From positions 1-27,474 of the forward strand of contig DATJFV010000038.1 of assembly GCA_035495435.1 (NCBI GenBank): DNA of 27,474 nt, written 5' to 3'. The notes below the pieces were generated by a model that saw nothing but the letters and a program-made list of their open reading frames with translations, was not told the origin of the DNA and did not search any database. Made by a program: the position numbers and the translations under genes. The DNA is from JBDSKH01 sp035495435. GTDB taxonomy: Bacteria; Actinomycetota; Actinomycetes; Actinomycetales; Microbacteriaceae. Positions 1-6,131 of this stretch are shown here, piece after piece. The number at the start of each line of letters is the position of its first letter. The stretch's first letter is position 1.

Positions 1-745
1 CGTGGACGGGAGCGGACTGCGGAATCTCCATCGGCTGCCCCATGTCGTAGGCGTCGATGCGGCGTTCAATGAAGCGCGCCGACGCCTCGCCTGCCGGGGT
101 GCCGAGGGCGCGCAGCTTGGCGGCGTGGTCGAGGGACACGAGGGCCTGGTGGGTCGCCTCCAGCGGAACGAGCGTGATCTTCTCGAAGCCCGCCTGGAAG
201 ACGACGTCGGCCGCCTCGGGGTCGACCCAGATGTTGAACTCGGCCGACGAGGTGGTGTTCGAGATCTCGTGGCCGCCGCCCATGATGACGAGCTCGGGCA
301 CCCGGTCGACGAACCCGGGGTCGAGCTTGACGGCGAGCGCGATGTTGGTGAGCGGCCCGACCGGCACCAGCGTGATCGGGTCGGTGGCGGAACGGTATGT
401 CTCGATGAGGTACTCGACCGCGTGCTTGTCCTGTTTCACCGAGGTCGGCTGCGGGATCGGCAGTTCGAGGCCATGGCTGTCGGCCTCGGAGATGCGGTCT
501 TTGCGCGGGATCGGCAGGTCCTTGCGGACGATGGCCTCCTTGGCGCCCTCGTACACCGGGATCTCGGGGTGACCGATGTAGTCGAGAACGCGGAGGGTGT
601 TGTTCGTGCAGTACTCGACCTCGATGTTGCCGTTCACGGTGGTACAGGCCAGCAAGTCGAGATCCGGATGCAGCGCGGCCAGCATGATGGCGACGGCGTC
701 ATCGGTGCCGGTGTCCACGTCGAGGATGAGCTTGCGAGGGGCCAT
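1..745 (-). CDS. Nucleoside hydrolase (inosine/uridine-preferring family), 3' part missing
   Basis: The protein starts MAPRKLILDVDTGTDDAVAI, the N-terminal signature of the nucleoside N-ribohydrolase family, whose clustered aspartates (here D9, D11, D15, D16) bind Ca2+ and the ribose. Further family blocks are VPVGPLTNIALA, LVIMGGGH and SSAEFNIWVDPEAADVV. These enzymes hydrolyse nucleosides to a free base and ribose for salvage, in the cytoplasm. The ATG at 745-743 has a GGAG Shine-Dalgarno sequence 8 nt upstream. The 248 codons present are roughly three quarters of a usual 310-330 aa protein; the C-terminal part, including the last catalytic aspartate, lies beyond position 1. Substrate preference cannot be read from this part. 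Two palindromes upstream (810-829 and 845-860) suggest transcriptional control. Confidence 0.93.
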   Translation of the reverse strand, partial: MAPRKLILDVDTGTDDAVAIMLAALHPDLDLLACTTVNGNIEVEYCTNNTLRVLDYIGHPEIPVYEGAKEAIVRKDLPIPRKDRISEADSHGLELPIPQPTSVKQDKHAVEYLIETYRSATDPITLVPVGPLTNIALAVKLDPGFVDRVPELVIMGGGHEISNTTSSAEFNIWVDPEAADVVFQAGFEKITLVPLEATHQALVSLDHAAKLRALGTPAGEASARFIERRIDAYDMGQPMEIPQSAPVH

Positions 746-809
746 TCGAGGTTCTCCGTCGGTTCGGGGTCGAACTCTTCGCCGAGTTCGTGTGTCCCAT
801 GAAACCCTG

Positions 810-860
810 GATTGGTTACGTAATCAATCCCCCATTGTTACGGGTTGGTTACGTAATCAG
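810..860. promoter_or_regulatory. Two near-identical palindromic operators upstream of the nucleoside hydrolase
   Basis: GATTGGTTACGTAATCAATC (810-829) is palindromic apart from one base pair per arm. TTGGTTACGTAATCAG (845-860) repeats its core. The two TTACGTAA centres are 33 bp apart, about three helical turns, so two dimers could bind the same DNA face. They lie 65-115 bp upstream of the nucleoside hydrolase start codon, consistent with control of that gene. The binding regulator (LacI, GntR or another family) is not encoded in the window and is unknown. Confidence 0.65.
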
Positions 861-1075
861 GGATGAGTTTGACTCGACCGGCGCGCGCTCATCTGAGCGG
901 CGGTCGGCAGCCGCTGTGGCGCGGGGGCGGATGCCGTGGCTGGGCGCGCAGAGACTCTGCGGACGCGGGCGACGCACCGCGGCATCCGGGCGGCGTTATT
1001 CAGGATGAATCGGTCGCGCGGGCCCACGAGCGCACCACAACGGACCGTTCACCTGAGTTGTGCCGGTGCGAGCGG
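861..1075. other. Gene-free stretch between the operators and the first repeat array
   Basis: No reading frame here has plausible composition, start signal or recognisable motifs; the long open frames across it continue into repeats and into the antisense of the HNH gene. Together with the operators and repeat array, the gene-free interval runs from 746 to 1172. I see no terminator with a T-run. Confidence 0.5.
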
Positions 1076-1186
1076 GGTTTCGATACGCGCCTTTGGCGCT
1101 ACTCAACCGGCGAGGTGGTGGGGTTTCGATACGCGCCTTTGGCGCTACTCAACCGGCGCGGTGCCTTCGGCGCTACTCAACCGGCG
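1076..1186 (+). repeat. Tandem array of class-1 palindromic repeats (two full copies, one partial)
   Basis: Copies at 1076-1112 and 1122-1158 read GGTTTCGATACGC, then stem-loop GCGCC-TTT-GGCGC (sharing its first bases with the preceding block), then TACTCAACCGGCG. A third copy (1163-1186) lacks the first half. The period is 46 bp. On the minus strand the GGTTGAGTAG end faces the 3' end of the 57-aa ORF, whose stop codon lies in the partial copy. Confidence 0.9.
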
Positions 1187-1346
1187 CGGTGCGACGACGG
1201 AGTTCGACCGGGAGACGGTCCCGGCGGGCGCGGGTGGGGCGGGCGTCACGCGGCATGCGCGTGGGGGCCGGCCGCAGCATCCGGCGCGACACGCCCGCGG
1301 CGACCGCCTCGCGGGGCGCCACCGGAACCTGCCACACCGTACTCAT
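1173..1346 (-). CDS. Small basic protein (57 aa) translationally coupled to the HNH gene
   Basis: The ATG at 1346-1344 overlaps the TGA of the upstream HNH gene as ATGA, a common arrangement for translational coupling in high-GC actinobacteria. The product begins MSTVWQVPVAPREAVAAG, is Arg/Pro-rich after residue 20 and strongly basic, and has no signal peptide or membrane segment. Its last residues (APVE) and TAG stop are supplied by a partial palindromic repeat at 1163-1186, so the original C-terminus may have been replaced. I do not recognise the family. The overlapping start is the main evidence; a chance ORF in GC-rich DNA remains possible. Confidence 0.5.
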   Translation of the reverse strand: MSTVWQVPVAPREAVAAGVSRRMLRPAPTRMPRDARPTRARRDRLPVELRRRTAPVE

Positions 1347-1840
1347 GCCGCCGGCGCCAAGAACTCGTCCCACCGCGCCTCAGGCTTCTCGACCCCGCGC
1401 ACCAGCCAGGCGGTGCCATGCGGAGGGCGCGGCTGCACCCGCAGCGACCAGCCCATCTCGTGCGGGGTGCGGTCGCCCTTCACGTTGTTGCAGCGCAGGC
1501 AGCAGGCGACCAGGTTCTCCCACGAGTCCGCACCGCCGCGGGAGCGCGGGATGACGTGGTCGATCGTCGACGCCGAGGCCGAGCAGTAAGCGCAGCGCTG
1601 ACCGTCGCGGCGCAGCACACCGCGGCGCGACACCGGCACATTGCGGCCCGTCGGGATGCGCACATACCGGCGCAGCAGGATCACCGACGGGCGCTCCCAC
1701 TCCCCCGCGGCGCTCAACACCGGGTGCTCGGAATCGCTGGCCAGCAACGACGCCTTGCCCTCTAAGACGAGCACCAACGCTCGCTTGAACGACACGACAG
1801 CGAGCGGCTCGTAGCCCGCATTGAGTACCAGGGTGCGCAT
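1343..1840 (-). CDS. HNH endonuclease family protein
   Basis: This 165-aa protein starts MRTLVLNAGYEPLAVVSFKR, the typical beginning of a widespread actinobacterial HNH family. Around residues 80-120 are CAYC, IDHVIPRSRGG, SWENLVACC and CLRCNN. The two Cys pairs would bind structural zinc, and DHV, with the following Asn and His-region residues, forms the beta-beta-alpha metal catalytic core. It is a predicted nuclease of unknown biological target; these stand-alone proteins are not linked to a known restriction system. I chose the ATG at 1840-1838 because it follows a GAGAGGAG Shine-Dalgarno sequence; an in-frame GTG at 1897 would add 19 unsupported residues. The gene sits downstream of an intrinsic terminator at 1918-1949, so it needs its own promoter or read-through. 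Confidence 0.88.
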   Translation of the reverse strand: MRTLVLNAGYEPLAVVSFKRALVLVLEGKASLLASDSEHPVLSAAGEWERPSVILLRRYVRIPTGRNVPVSRRGVLRRDGQRCAYCSASASTIDHVIPRSRGGADSWENLVACCLRCNNVKGDRTPHEMGWSLRVQPRPPHGTAWLVRGVEKPEARWDEFLAPAA

Positions 1841-1917
1841 CTCGGCTCCTCTCGAAGGCGCCTGCACGGCTTGCAGGCATTCGAAACCCCGGATCACGCG
1901 GAGACGGGAGGAGGACG

Positions 1918-1949
1918 AAAAAAGGCGCCGTCGAAAAACGACAGCGCCT
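1918..1949 (-). terminator. Intrinsic terminator after the 23-aa peptide ORF
   Basis: Read on the minus strand, AGGCGC and CGAC-containing arms (1923-1933 and 1939-1949) form a 10-bp stem with one internal mismatch and an all-T loop of five. It is followed directly by six T residues (1923-1918). This is a classical Rho-independent terminator, unusual beside the T-poor hairpins elsewhere in the window. It lies between the peptide ORF and the HNH start codon. Confidence 0.85.
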
Positions 1950-2019
1950 AGACGATCACGCGCCGTATGCGGAAGACGACACGTGCATCCGTGGTGGGGA
2001 TGCGGTGTTGCCTGCGCAT
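1948..2019 (-). CDS. Arg-rich 23-aa peptide ORF (possible leader peptide)
   Basis: An ATG at 2019-2017 is preceded by an AGGAGCAGG Shine-Dalgarno-like sequence. It opens a 24-codon frame giving MRRQHRIPTTDARVVFRIRR followed by VIV and TAG. Seven of 23 residues are Arg. The stop codon touches the terminator stem, so peptide and terminator form one compact unit. It could be a leader peptide that controls read-through into the HNH gene, or a stand-alone small protein. I recognise no family, and a chance ORF is possible; good ribosome-binding spacing plus the terminator at its stop are the reasons for listing it. Confidence 0.4.
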   Translation of the reverse strand: MRRQHRIPTTDARVVFRIRRVIV

Positions 2020-2075
2020 GCGACCTGCTCCTGACTTCTCGTGTTCCGAGGAGGCCAGGCTAACCCGGATAGGAC

Positions 2076-2089
2076 TTACACGGGTGTAA
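2076..2089. promoter_or_regulatory. Perfect palindrome TTACACGGGTGTAA
   Basis: A perfect 14-bp inverted repeat (TTACAC, GG, GTGTAA) sits about 57 bp upstream of the 23-aa ORF on the minus strand, where a promoter for that unit would be expected. It could be an operator. No cognate regulator is identifiable. Confidence 0.4.
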
Positions 2090-2107
2090 CGGCACGTTAA
2101 CGGCTTG

Positions 2108-2232
2108 GGTTTCGATACGCCGCGTTGCGGCTACTCAACCGGCGATGGGTGGGTTTCGATACGCCGCTTCGCGGCTACTCAACCGGCGAGGGGTGGGTTT
2201 CGATGCGCCGCTTCGCGGCTACTCAACCGGCG
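2108..2232 (+). repeat. Tandem array of three class-1 palindromic repeats
   Basis: Copies lie at 2108-2144, 2152-2188 and 2196-2232 with an exact 44-bp period. The first stem is GCCGC-GTT-GCGGC; the other two are GCCGC-TTC-GCGGC. The third copy has GATGCG instead of GATACG. On the minus strand the GGTTGAGTAG end points at the NlpC/P60 gene, whose stop codon is 9 bp away. Confidence 0.92.
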
Positions 2233-2241
2233 AGGCGTGCG

Positions 2242-3039
2242 TCAGATGCCGTAGCGGACGAACCAGTGCGACGGGTTGTAGATCGGGCGGATCTCGACCA
2301 CGGTGCCCGGCTTGGGCGAGTCGATCATCATGTTGCCGCCCAGGTAGATGCCGACGTGACCGCCGCCATCCATGACCACCAGGTCGCCCGGCAGCGCAGC
2401 CGACGGCGCGATCACCGCACCGCCACCGGCACCCTGACCCTGACGCGACGACGAGTGCGGCAGCGAGACGCCGAACTGGGCGTACACGTACTGGGTGAAG
2501 CCCGAGCAGTCGAAGCCCGACGGGTTCGCGCCGCCGTAACGGTACGGCACACCCTGGTACTTCTTCGCCACCGCGACCACCTGGTTGAGGTCGAAACGCG
2601 GATACGGCGGGTTGCGCAGGAAGTCGGCCACCGACGGGCCCGACCACGAGCGGTACGCGACCGCCTGCGCGCGGCGCGCCATCTCGGCCGCCGACGTCAC
2701 CTTGAAGCTCTGACGCGTCACGGCAGCCGCCACGACATCGTCACCGACCTGGAGGGTCTGCGCGCCGTTCTCCTTCAGCGCCTGCAGGCGCGTACTCGCG
2801 GCACCCTGATCTTGCTGCTCCTGGAACGCGTACGCGGGCAGCGCGACCGTGCAGAACAGGCCCGGAACGACGACCGCCATGATGGCGAGGTTCAGGATGG
2901 CCGGTTTCTTCTTGCCACGCACCGTCGGCTGGGTAGCAGCCAACTCACGAGCGGCCTGATAGCGCGCGATGCGCTGGCGCTCGGAGTCGGCGGATGCGGC
3001 CCGGCGGCCGGAGGGTCGAGGGGTAGTACCAGGAAGCAA
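2242..3039 (-). CDS. NlpC/P60 family cell-wall peptidase, membrane-anchored or secreted
   Basis: This 265-aa protein has a basic cytoplasmic N-terminus, one hydrophobic segment (about residues 47-71, ending ALPAYA, so it may be a cleaved signal), a linker, and a C-terminal NlpC/P60 domain (about 150-265). Catalytic Cys178 lies in SGFDCSGFTQYVYAQFG and His228 in DGGGHVGIYLGG; Asp240 or a neighbour may be the third polar residue. The family cleaves peptide cross-links or stems of peptidoglycan (D-Glu to meso-DAP type bonds) outside the membrane. I chose the TTG at 3039-3037 because GGAG lies 7 nt upstream. The upstream RNA is highly structured (3053-3138), so expression may be controlled at translation. 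A repeat array follows the stop. Confidence 0.93.
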   Translation of the reverse strand: MLPGTTPRPSGRRAASADSERQRIARYQAARELAATQPTVRGKKKPAILNLAIMAVVVPGLFCTVALPAYAFQEQQDQGAASTRLQALKENGAQTLQVGDDVVAAAVTRQSFKVTSAAEMARRAQAVAYRSWSGPSVADFLRNPPYPRFDLNQVVAVAKKYQGVPYRYGGANPSGFDCSGFTQYVYAQFGVSLPHSSSRQGQGAGGGAVIAPSAALPGDLVVMDGGGHVGIYLGGNMMIDSPKPGTVVEIRPIYNPSHWFVRYGI

Positions 3040-3052
3040 GAGAAATCTCCTG

Positions 3053-3138
3053 CGTCTCGTTCGCCAGGTGCGGTCCCATCACTTCAGTGTCACGTCACGG
3101 CTCAGAGGATGGGTGAACGAGACGCCCTGAACCGCGTC
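3053..3138 (-). promoter_or_regulatory. Structured 5' leader of the NlpC/P60 gene with mutually exclusive hairpins
   Basis: A 10-bp perfect inverted repeat (3115-3124 with 3053-3062, CGTCTCGTTC on the RNA) encloses a second stem (3107-3112 with 3075-3080) and a small CACT/AGTG hairpin. The 3' arm ends 2 nt from the GGAG Shine-Dalgarno sequence at 3050-3047. An alternative GACGC/GCGTC hairpin (3134-3138 with 3121-3125) shares bases with the outer stem, so the two cannot form together. This layout suggests a translational switch. I see no match to the conserved ydaO (c-di-AMP) core, although that class often precedes NlpC/P60 genes in Actinobacteria. Confidence 0.5.
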
Positions 3139-3173
3139 CCCCAGCCGGGTCGGGGTGGCCGAAGGACTCTGCG

Positions 3174-3179
3174 AGTTTA
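3174..3179 (-). promoter_or_regulatory. Candidate -10 element (TAAACT) for the NlpC/P60 gene
   Basis: TAAACT on the minus strand would start transcription near 3167 and give a leader of about 130 nt containing the hairpins described for 3053-3138. No clear -35 element is visible. Confidence 0.35.
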
Positions 3180-3254
3180 CGGGAGCGACTGCTGGAAATC
3201 AGCCGGGAAATCTGGGTCCGGGGGGATTCACAGCACCGGCGCCAGGCGGCTACG

Positions 3255-3947
3255 TCAGGCGGCGACGTACACGTGCTGCGCGACCTCGGCCGGCAGCTCG
3301 AGCCCGTCCCCGAACCCCTCCACCTGCACCAGCACGTACGACCCCTCGGCCGACAGCGACGCCACCGCACCGGGCAGTACCCCGGCGGCCTTCAGCTGCT
3401 GCAGCAACTCGGGCTCGAACTGCACCGGCTCACCCAGGCGGCGGATGGTGCCGGTCACCGGCCCGCTCTCTGCGGCGGTGCGCTCGACGATGTTGACGAC
3501 ACCCTCGAGGAACCGCCCCGCAGGCGCATCCCCCAACTCGTCGAGGGCGGGGATCGGGTTGCCGTAGGGCGACTCGGTCGGGTGGTCGAGCAGCTCGAGC
3601 AGCCGGCGCTCGACCTGCTCGCTCATCACGTGCTCCCACCGGCACGCCTCGTCGTGCACGTAGGCCCAGTCGAGCCCGATCACGTCGGCGAGCAGACGCT
3701 CGGCGAGCCGGTGCTTGCGCATCACGTGCATCGCGCGGGTGCGGCCGTCGGTGGTGAGAGCCAGGTGGCGGTCGCCCTCCACCACGACGAGGCCGTCGCG
3801 CTCCATGCGGGCGATGGTCTGCGAGACGGTGGGGCCCGAGTGACCGAGGCGCTCGGAGATGCGTGCCCGCAGCGGCACGATGCCTTCTTCTTCGAGGTCG
3901 AGGATCGTGCGGAGATACATCTCGGTGGTATCGACCAGGTCCGTCAC
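3255..3947 (-). CDS. dtxR: Iron-dependent repressor of the DtxR/IdeR family
   Basis: This 230-aa protein closely follows corynebacterial DtxR: VTDLVDTTEMYLRTILDLEE, a winged helix with SGPTVSQTIARMERDGLV, a dimerisation domain with MRKHRLAERLL and HDEACRWEHVMS, and a C-terminal SH3-like domain. Every known metal ligand falls at the DtxR number: Met10, Cys102, Glu105 and His106 (primary site), and His79, Glu83 and His98 (ancillary site). Cys102 points to iron rather than manganese (MntR has no Cys there). With Fe2+ it should bind operators and repress iron uptake and storage genes. The GTG at 3947 is chosen because it aligns with the DtxR start and has a TAGGCT box 7 nt upstream, implying a leaderless transcript. 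It is divergent from serC across 40 bp. Confidence 0.95.
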   Translation of the reverse strand: MTDLVDTTEMYLRTILDLEEEGIVPLRARISERLGHSGPTVSQTIARMERDGLVVVEGDRHLALTTDGRTRAMHVMRKHRLAERLLADVIGLDWAYVHDEACRWEHVMSEQVERRLLELLDHPTESPYGNPIPALDELGDAPAGRFLEGVVNIVERTAAESGPVTGTIRRLGEPVQFEPELLQQLKAAGVLPGAVASLSAEGSYVLVQVEGFGDGLELPAEVAQHVYVAA

Positions 3948-3954
3948 ACAGGGC

Positions 3955-3981
3955 AGCCTACCTTTCGGCCGACCGTAGGAT
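3955..3981. promoter_or_regulatory. Divergent leaderless promoters of dtxR and serC
   Basis: The 40-bp gap holds TAGGCT on the minus strand (3960-3955), 7 nt before the dtxR GTG, and TAGGAT on the plus strand (3976-3981), 6 nt before the serC ATG. Neither gene has a Shine-Dalgarno sequence. At normal -10 to start-site spacing both mRNAs would begin at or next to the start codon. Confidence 0.65.
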
Positions 3982-3987
3982 CGGACC

Positions 3988-5103
3988 ATGCCCACCCCTG
4001 TGATCCCTGGTGAACTGCTGCCCGCCGACGGCCGTTTCGGATGCGGTCCGTCCAAGGTGCGGCCCGAACAGGTGGCCCACCTGCGGGCCCACGAGGGGCT
4101 GCTCGGCACCTCCCACCGGCAGGCTCCGGTGAAGCAGCTGGTCGGCCGGGTCCGGTCGGGGCTGGCCGACCTGTTCCAGCTGCCCGACGGGTACGAGGTG
4201 GTGCTCGGCGACGGCGGGTCCACCGCATTCTGGGATGCCGCGGCGGCGTCGCTCATCGAGAACCGCAGCGAGCACCTCGCCTTCGGTGAGTTCAGCGCCA
4301 AATTCGCGGCAGCGGCATCCGCCCCCTGGTTGCAGAAACCGCACGTCGTCGAGGCGCCCGCCGGGTCGCGCAGCGCCGTCGAGGTGCTGGACGGCATCGA
4401 CGTGTACGCCTGGCCGCACAACGAGACCTCGACGGGTGTGATGGCGCCGATCGAGCGGGTGCACGGCGACGCGGGTGCGCTGACCGTCATCGACGCGACC
4501 AGCGCCGCGGGTGGGGCCCTGTTCGACACGGCCGAGACGGATGTGTACTACTTCGCGCCGCAGAAGAACTTCGCCGCCGACGGCGGGATCTGGTTCGCGC
4601 TGATGTCGCCCGCCGCGATCGAGCGGGTCGAGAAGATCGCCGCGAGCGGGCGCTTCATCCCCGAGTTCCTGTCGCTGAAGAACGCCGTCGACAACTCGCG
4701 CCTCGACCAGACCCTCAACACCCCCGCCATCGCCACGCTGCTGCTCATGGAAGCCCAGATCGACTGGATCAACGGCAACGGCGGCCTCGCGTGGGCCGAC
4801 GCCCGCACCCGCGAGTCGTCCGGCTTCCTCTATCAGTGGGCCGAAGCCTCCCCCTACGCCACCCCGTTCGTCGCCGACCCCGCGCACCGCTCGCAGGTGG
4901 TCGTCACCGTCGACTTCGACGACAGCGTCGACGCCGCCGAGGTCGCGAAAGTGCTGCGCGCCAACGGCATCGTCGACACCGAGCCCTACCGCAAGCTGGG
5001 CCGCAACCAGCTGCGCGTCGCGACGTTCACCGCCGTCGACCCGGATGACGTGCGGGCCCTCGCCGGCGCCGTCGACTGGGTCGTGGAGGCGCTGGCCGAA
5101 TGA
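3988..5103 (+). CDS. serC: Phosphoserine aminotransferase
   Basis: SerC is a PLP enzyme converting 3-phosphohydroxypyruvate and glutamate to O-phosphoserine and 2-oxoglutarate, the second step of serine synthesis, in the cytoplasm. The 371-aa protein matches the actinobacterial SerC type: FGCGPSKVRPEQ, LLGTSHRQAPVK, LGDGGSTAFWD (phosphate cup), WPHNETSTGV, VIDATSAAGG, and APQKNFAADGG with Lys193 as the PLP Schiff-base lysine. The C-terminal domain has the usual substrate-clamping region with LGRNQLRVATF. Length is normal for this type. The ATG at 3988 follows TAGGAT by 6 nt. A HEAT-repeat gene starts 10 bp after the stop and may be cotranscribed. Confidence 0.96.
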   Translation: MPTPVIPGELLPADGRFGCGPSKVRPEQVAHLRAHEGLLGTSHRQAPVKQLVGRVRSGLADLFQLPDGYEVVLGDGGSTAFWDAAAASLIENRSEHLAFGEFSAKFAAAASAPWLQKPHVVEAPAGSRSAVEVLDGIDVYAWPHNETSTGVMAPIERVHGDAGALTVIDATSAAGGALFDTAETDVYYFAPQKNFAADGGIWFALMSPAAIERVEKIAASGRFIPEFLSLKNAVDNSRLDQTLNTPAIATLLLMEAQIDWINGNGGLAWADARTRESSGFLYQWAEASPYATPFVADPAHRSQVVVTVDFDDSVDAAEVAKVLRANGIVDTEPYRKLGRNQLRVATFTAVDPDDVRALAGAVDWVVEALAE

Positions 5104-5113
5104 GTCGGCTGTC

Positions 5114-5734
5114 GTGACCCTGGCCGAAGCGCTCGCGCAGGGCGACGGGTCGGCGCGGCTGCAGGCGGCGATGGATGCGGGAACGCGTCCCGACCCGAGC
5201 TTCATCCCCGTGCTGATCGCCCGGTGCGAGATCGAACCCGACTTCTCGGTACGCGAGATGCTCACCTGGGCGCTGGTGCGGCATCCGGCCGACCTGACCC
5301 TGCCGCCGCTGATCGACGAGCTGGGGTCGGAGGTGTCGCAGGCGCGCAGCCAGGCCCTGCACACCCTGTCGAAGATCGGCGACGAACGCGCCTGGCCGGC
5401 GATCGCGCCGGCGCTGCTGTTCGACTCCGACGACACCGTGGCGCGCACCGCCTGGCGGGCGGCGGTGGCGGTGGCTCCCGAGGCGGAACGCGCGGGGCTC
5501 GCGGCGACGCTGGCGACGCTGCTCGGGCGCGGCGACCGCGACGTGCGGATGTCGTTGGCGCGGGCGCTGGCGGCGCTCGCCCCCGAATCGGATGCGGTGC
5601 TGCGGCAGGTCGCGACGAGTGCGGATGCTGCGGTACGGGTGCACGCGCTCGCAACGCTGCGGATCGTGGCCGACCCGGACGAGGCGTGGGAGACGGCCGA
5701 GTTCGAGGCGCGGAAGGCGCTGCCGATCGAGTAG
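5114..5734 (+). CDS. HEAT-repeat domain protein
   Basis: This 206-aa protein consists of repeated helical pairs such as DLTLPPLIDELGSEVSQARSQALHTLSKIGD and DRDVRMSLARALAALAPESDAV, with regularly spaced Asp, Arg, Ala and Leu as in HEAT_2/PBS-type solenoids. Such proteins usually mediate protein-protein contacts; no catalytic motif is visible and the partner is unknown. The GTG at 5114 (VTLAEALAQGDGSARLQAA) is chosen because it begins the conserved region 10 bp after the serC stop. The last codons (CCG ATC GAG TAG) lie in a class-2 palindromic repeat (5725-5759), which supplies the stop. Confidence 0.82.
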   Translation: MTLAEALAQGDGSARLQAAMDAGTRPDPSFIPVLIARCEIEPDFSVREMLTWALVRHPADLTLPPLIDELGSEVSQARSQALHTLSKIGDERAWPAIAPALLFDSDDTVARTAWRAAVAVAPEAERAGLAATLATLLGRGDRDVRMSLARALAALAPESDAVLRQVATSADAAVRVHALATLRIVADPDEAWETAEFEARKALPIE

Positions 5735-5880
5735 CGACCGAAGGTCGCGTGTCGAGATCCCCACTCTGCCGATCGAGTGGCCGCGCAGCGGCGTGTCGAG
5801 ATCCCGTGGTTTCGATACGCGACCACCGGTCGCTACTCAACCAACGCGGTTTCGATACGCGGCTTCGCCGCTACTCAACC
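5725..5880. repeat. Four-copy array: two class-2 and two class-1 palindromic repeats
   Basis: Class-2 copies at 5725-5759 and 5771-5803 have GATCGAG...CGAGATC outer arms; their stems are GCGACC-GAA-GGTCGC and GCCGC-GCA-GCGGC. Class-1 copies follow in the opposite sense at 5808-5846 (stem GCGACC-ACC-GGTCGC, outer CAACCAACG) and 5848-5880 (stem GCGGC-TTC-GCCGC). The first copy overlaps the HEAT-repeat stop codon. The class-1 pair has the usual orientation relative to the minus-strand DUF3027 gene, about 100 bp away. Confidence 0.85.
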
Positions 5881-5885
5881 ACCGG

Positions 5886-5891
5886 TAGCCT
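5886..5891 (+). promoter_or_regulatory. Leaderless-type -10 element (TAGCCT) of the DUF2530 gene
   Basis: TAGCCT is followed by 6 nt and then the ATG at 5898; no Shine-Dalgarno sequence is present. It starts 6 bp after the last repeat copy. Confidence 0.55.
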
Positions 5892-5897
5892 TACGGC

Positions 5898-6131
5898 ATG
5901 CGGCTCTGGTTGAAGGCGGACGAGCGTCGGCCCGACCCCGAGCCGGTGAAGTCCGACGACCGCACCGCGGTGCTCGTCGGGCTAGTCCTGTGGCTCGTCG
6001 CCCTCGGCGGGCTGCTGCTTTTTCTGACGACGATTCTTGCGGGCGGGCACGGCTGGTGGCTCTGGACCGCTCTCTGGGGCCTCGCCCTCGGGCTCGTGCT
6101 GCTCGTCTTCGCTCACCGCAAGCAGGTCTGA
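5898..6131 (+). CDS. DUF2530 family small membrane protein
   Basis: This 77-aa protein starts MRLWLKADERRPDPEPVKSDDR, a conserved soluble lead typical of DUF2530, followed by two hydrophobic helices (about residues 24-46 and 50-71) and a short basic tail (AHRKQV). It should be an inner-membrane hairpin with both ends in the cytoplasm. Function is unknown. Its last 150 bp lie antisense to the 3' end of the DUF3027 gene, so the two stops are buried in each other's coding sequence. DUF2530 next to DUF3027 is a known actinobacterial neighbourhood, supporting both calls. Confidence 0.82.
   Translation: MRLWLKADERRPDPEPVKSDDRTAVLVGLVLWLVALGGLLLFLTTILAGGHGWWLWTALWGLALGLVLLVFAHRKQV

Noticed and set aside
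1275..1305. Fragment GGCGCGACACGCC shared with the 25341-25437 palindrome
   Set aside because: Thirteen GC-rich bases may match by chance or through protein-coding constraint in the 57-aa ORF; no paired arm is nearby.
2108..2232. Possible CRISPR array (regular repeats, 44-bp period)
   Set aside because: The interrupting sequences are only 7 nt and similar to each other, repeats are palindromic and dispersed elsewhere, and no cas gene is present.
3053..3250. ydaO-type c-di-AMP riboswitch before the NlpC/P60 gene
   Set aside because: A GGGGGAC-like fragment is present, but the conserved GGGTGAATC and CCGTCAGCTAACC blocks in the expected order are not.
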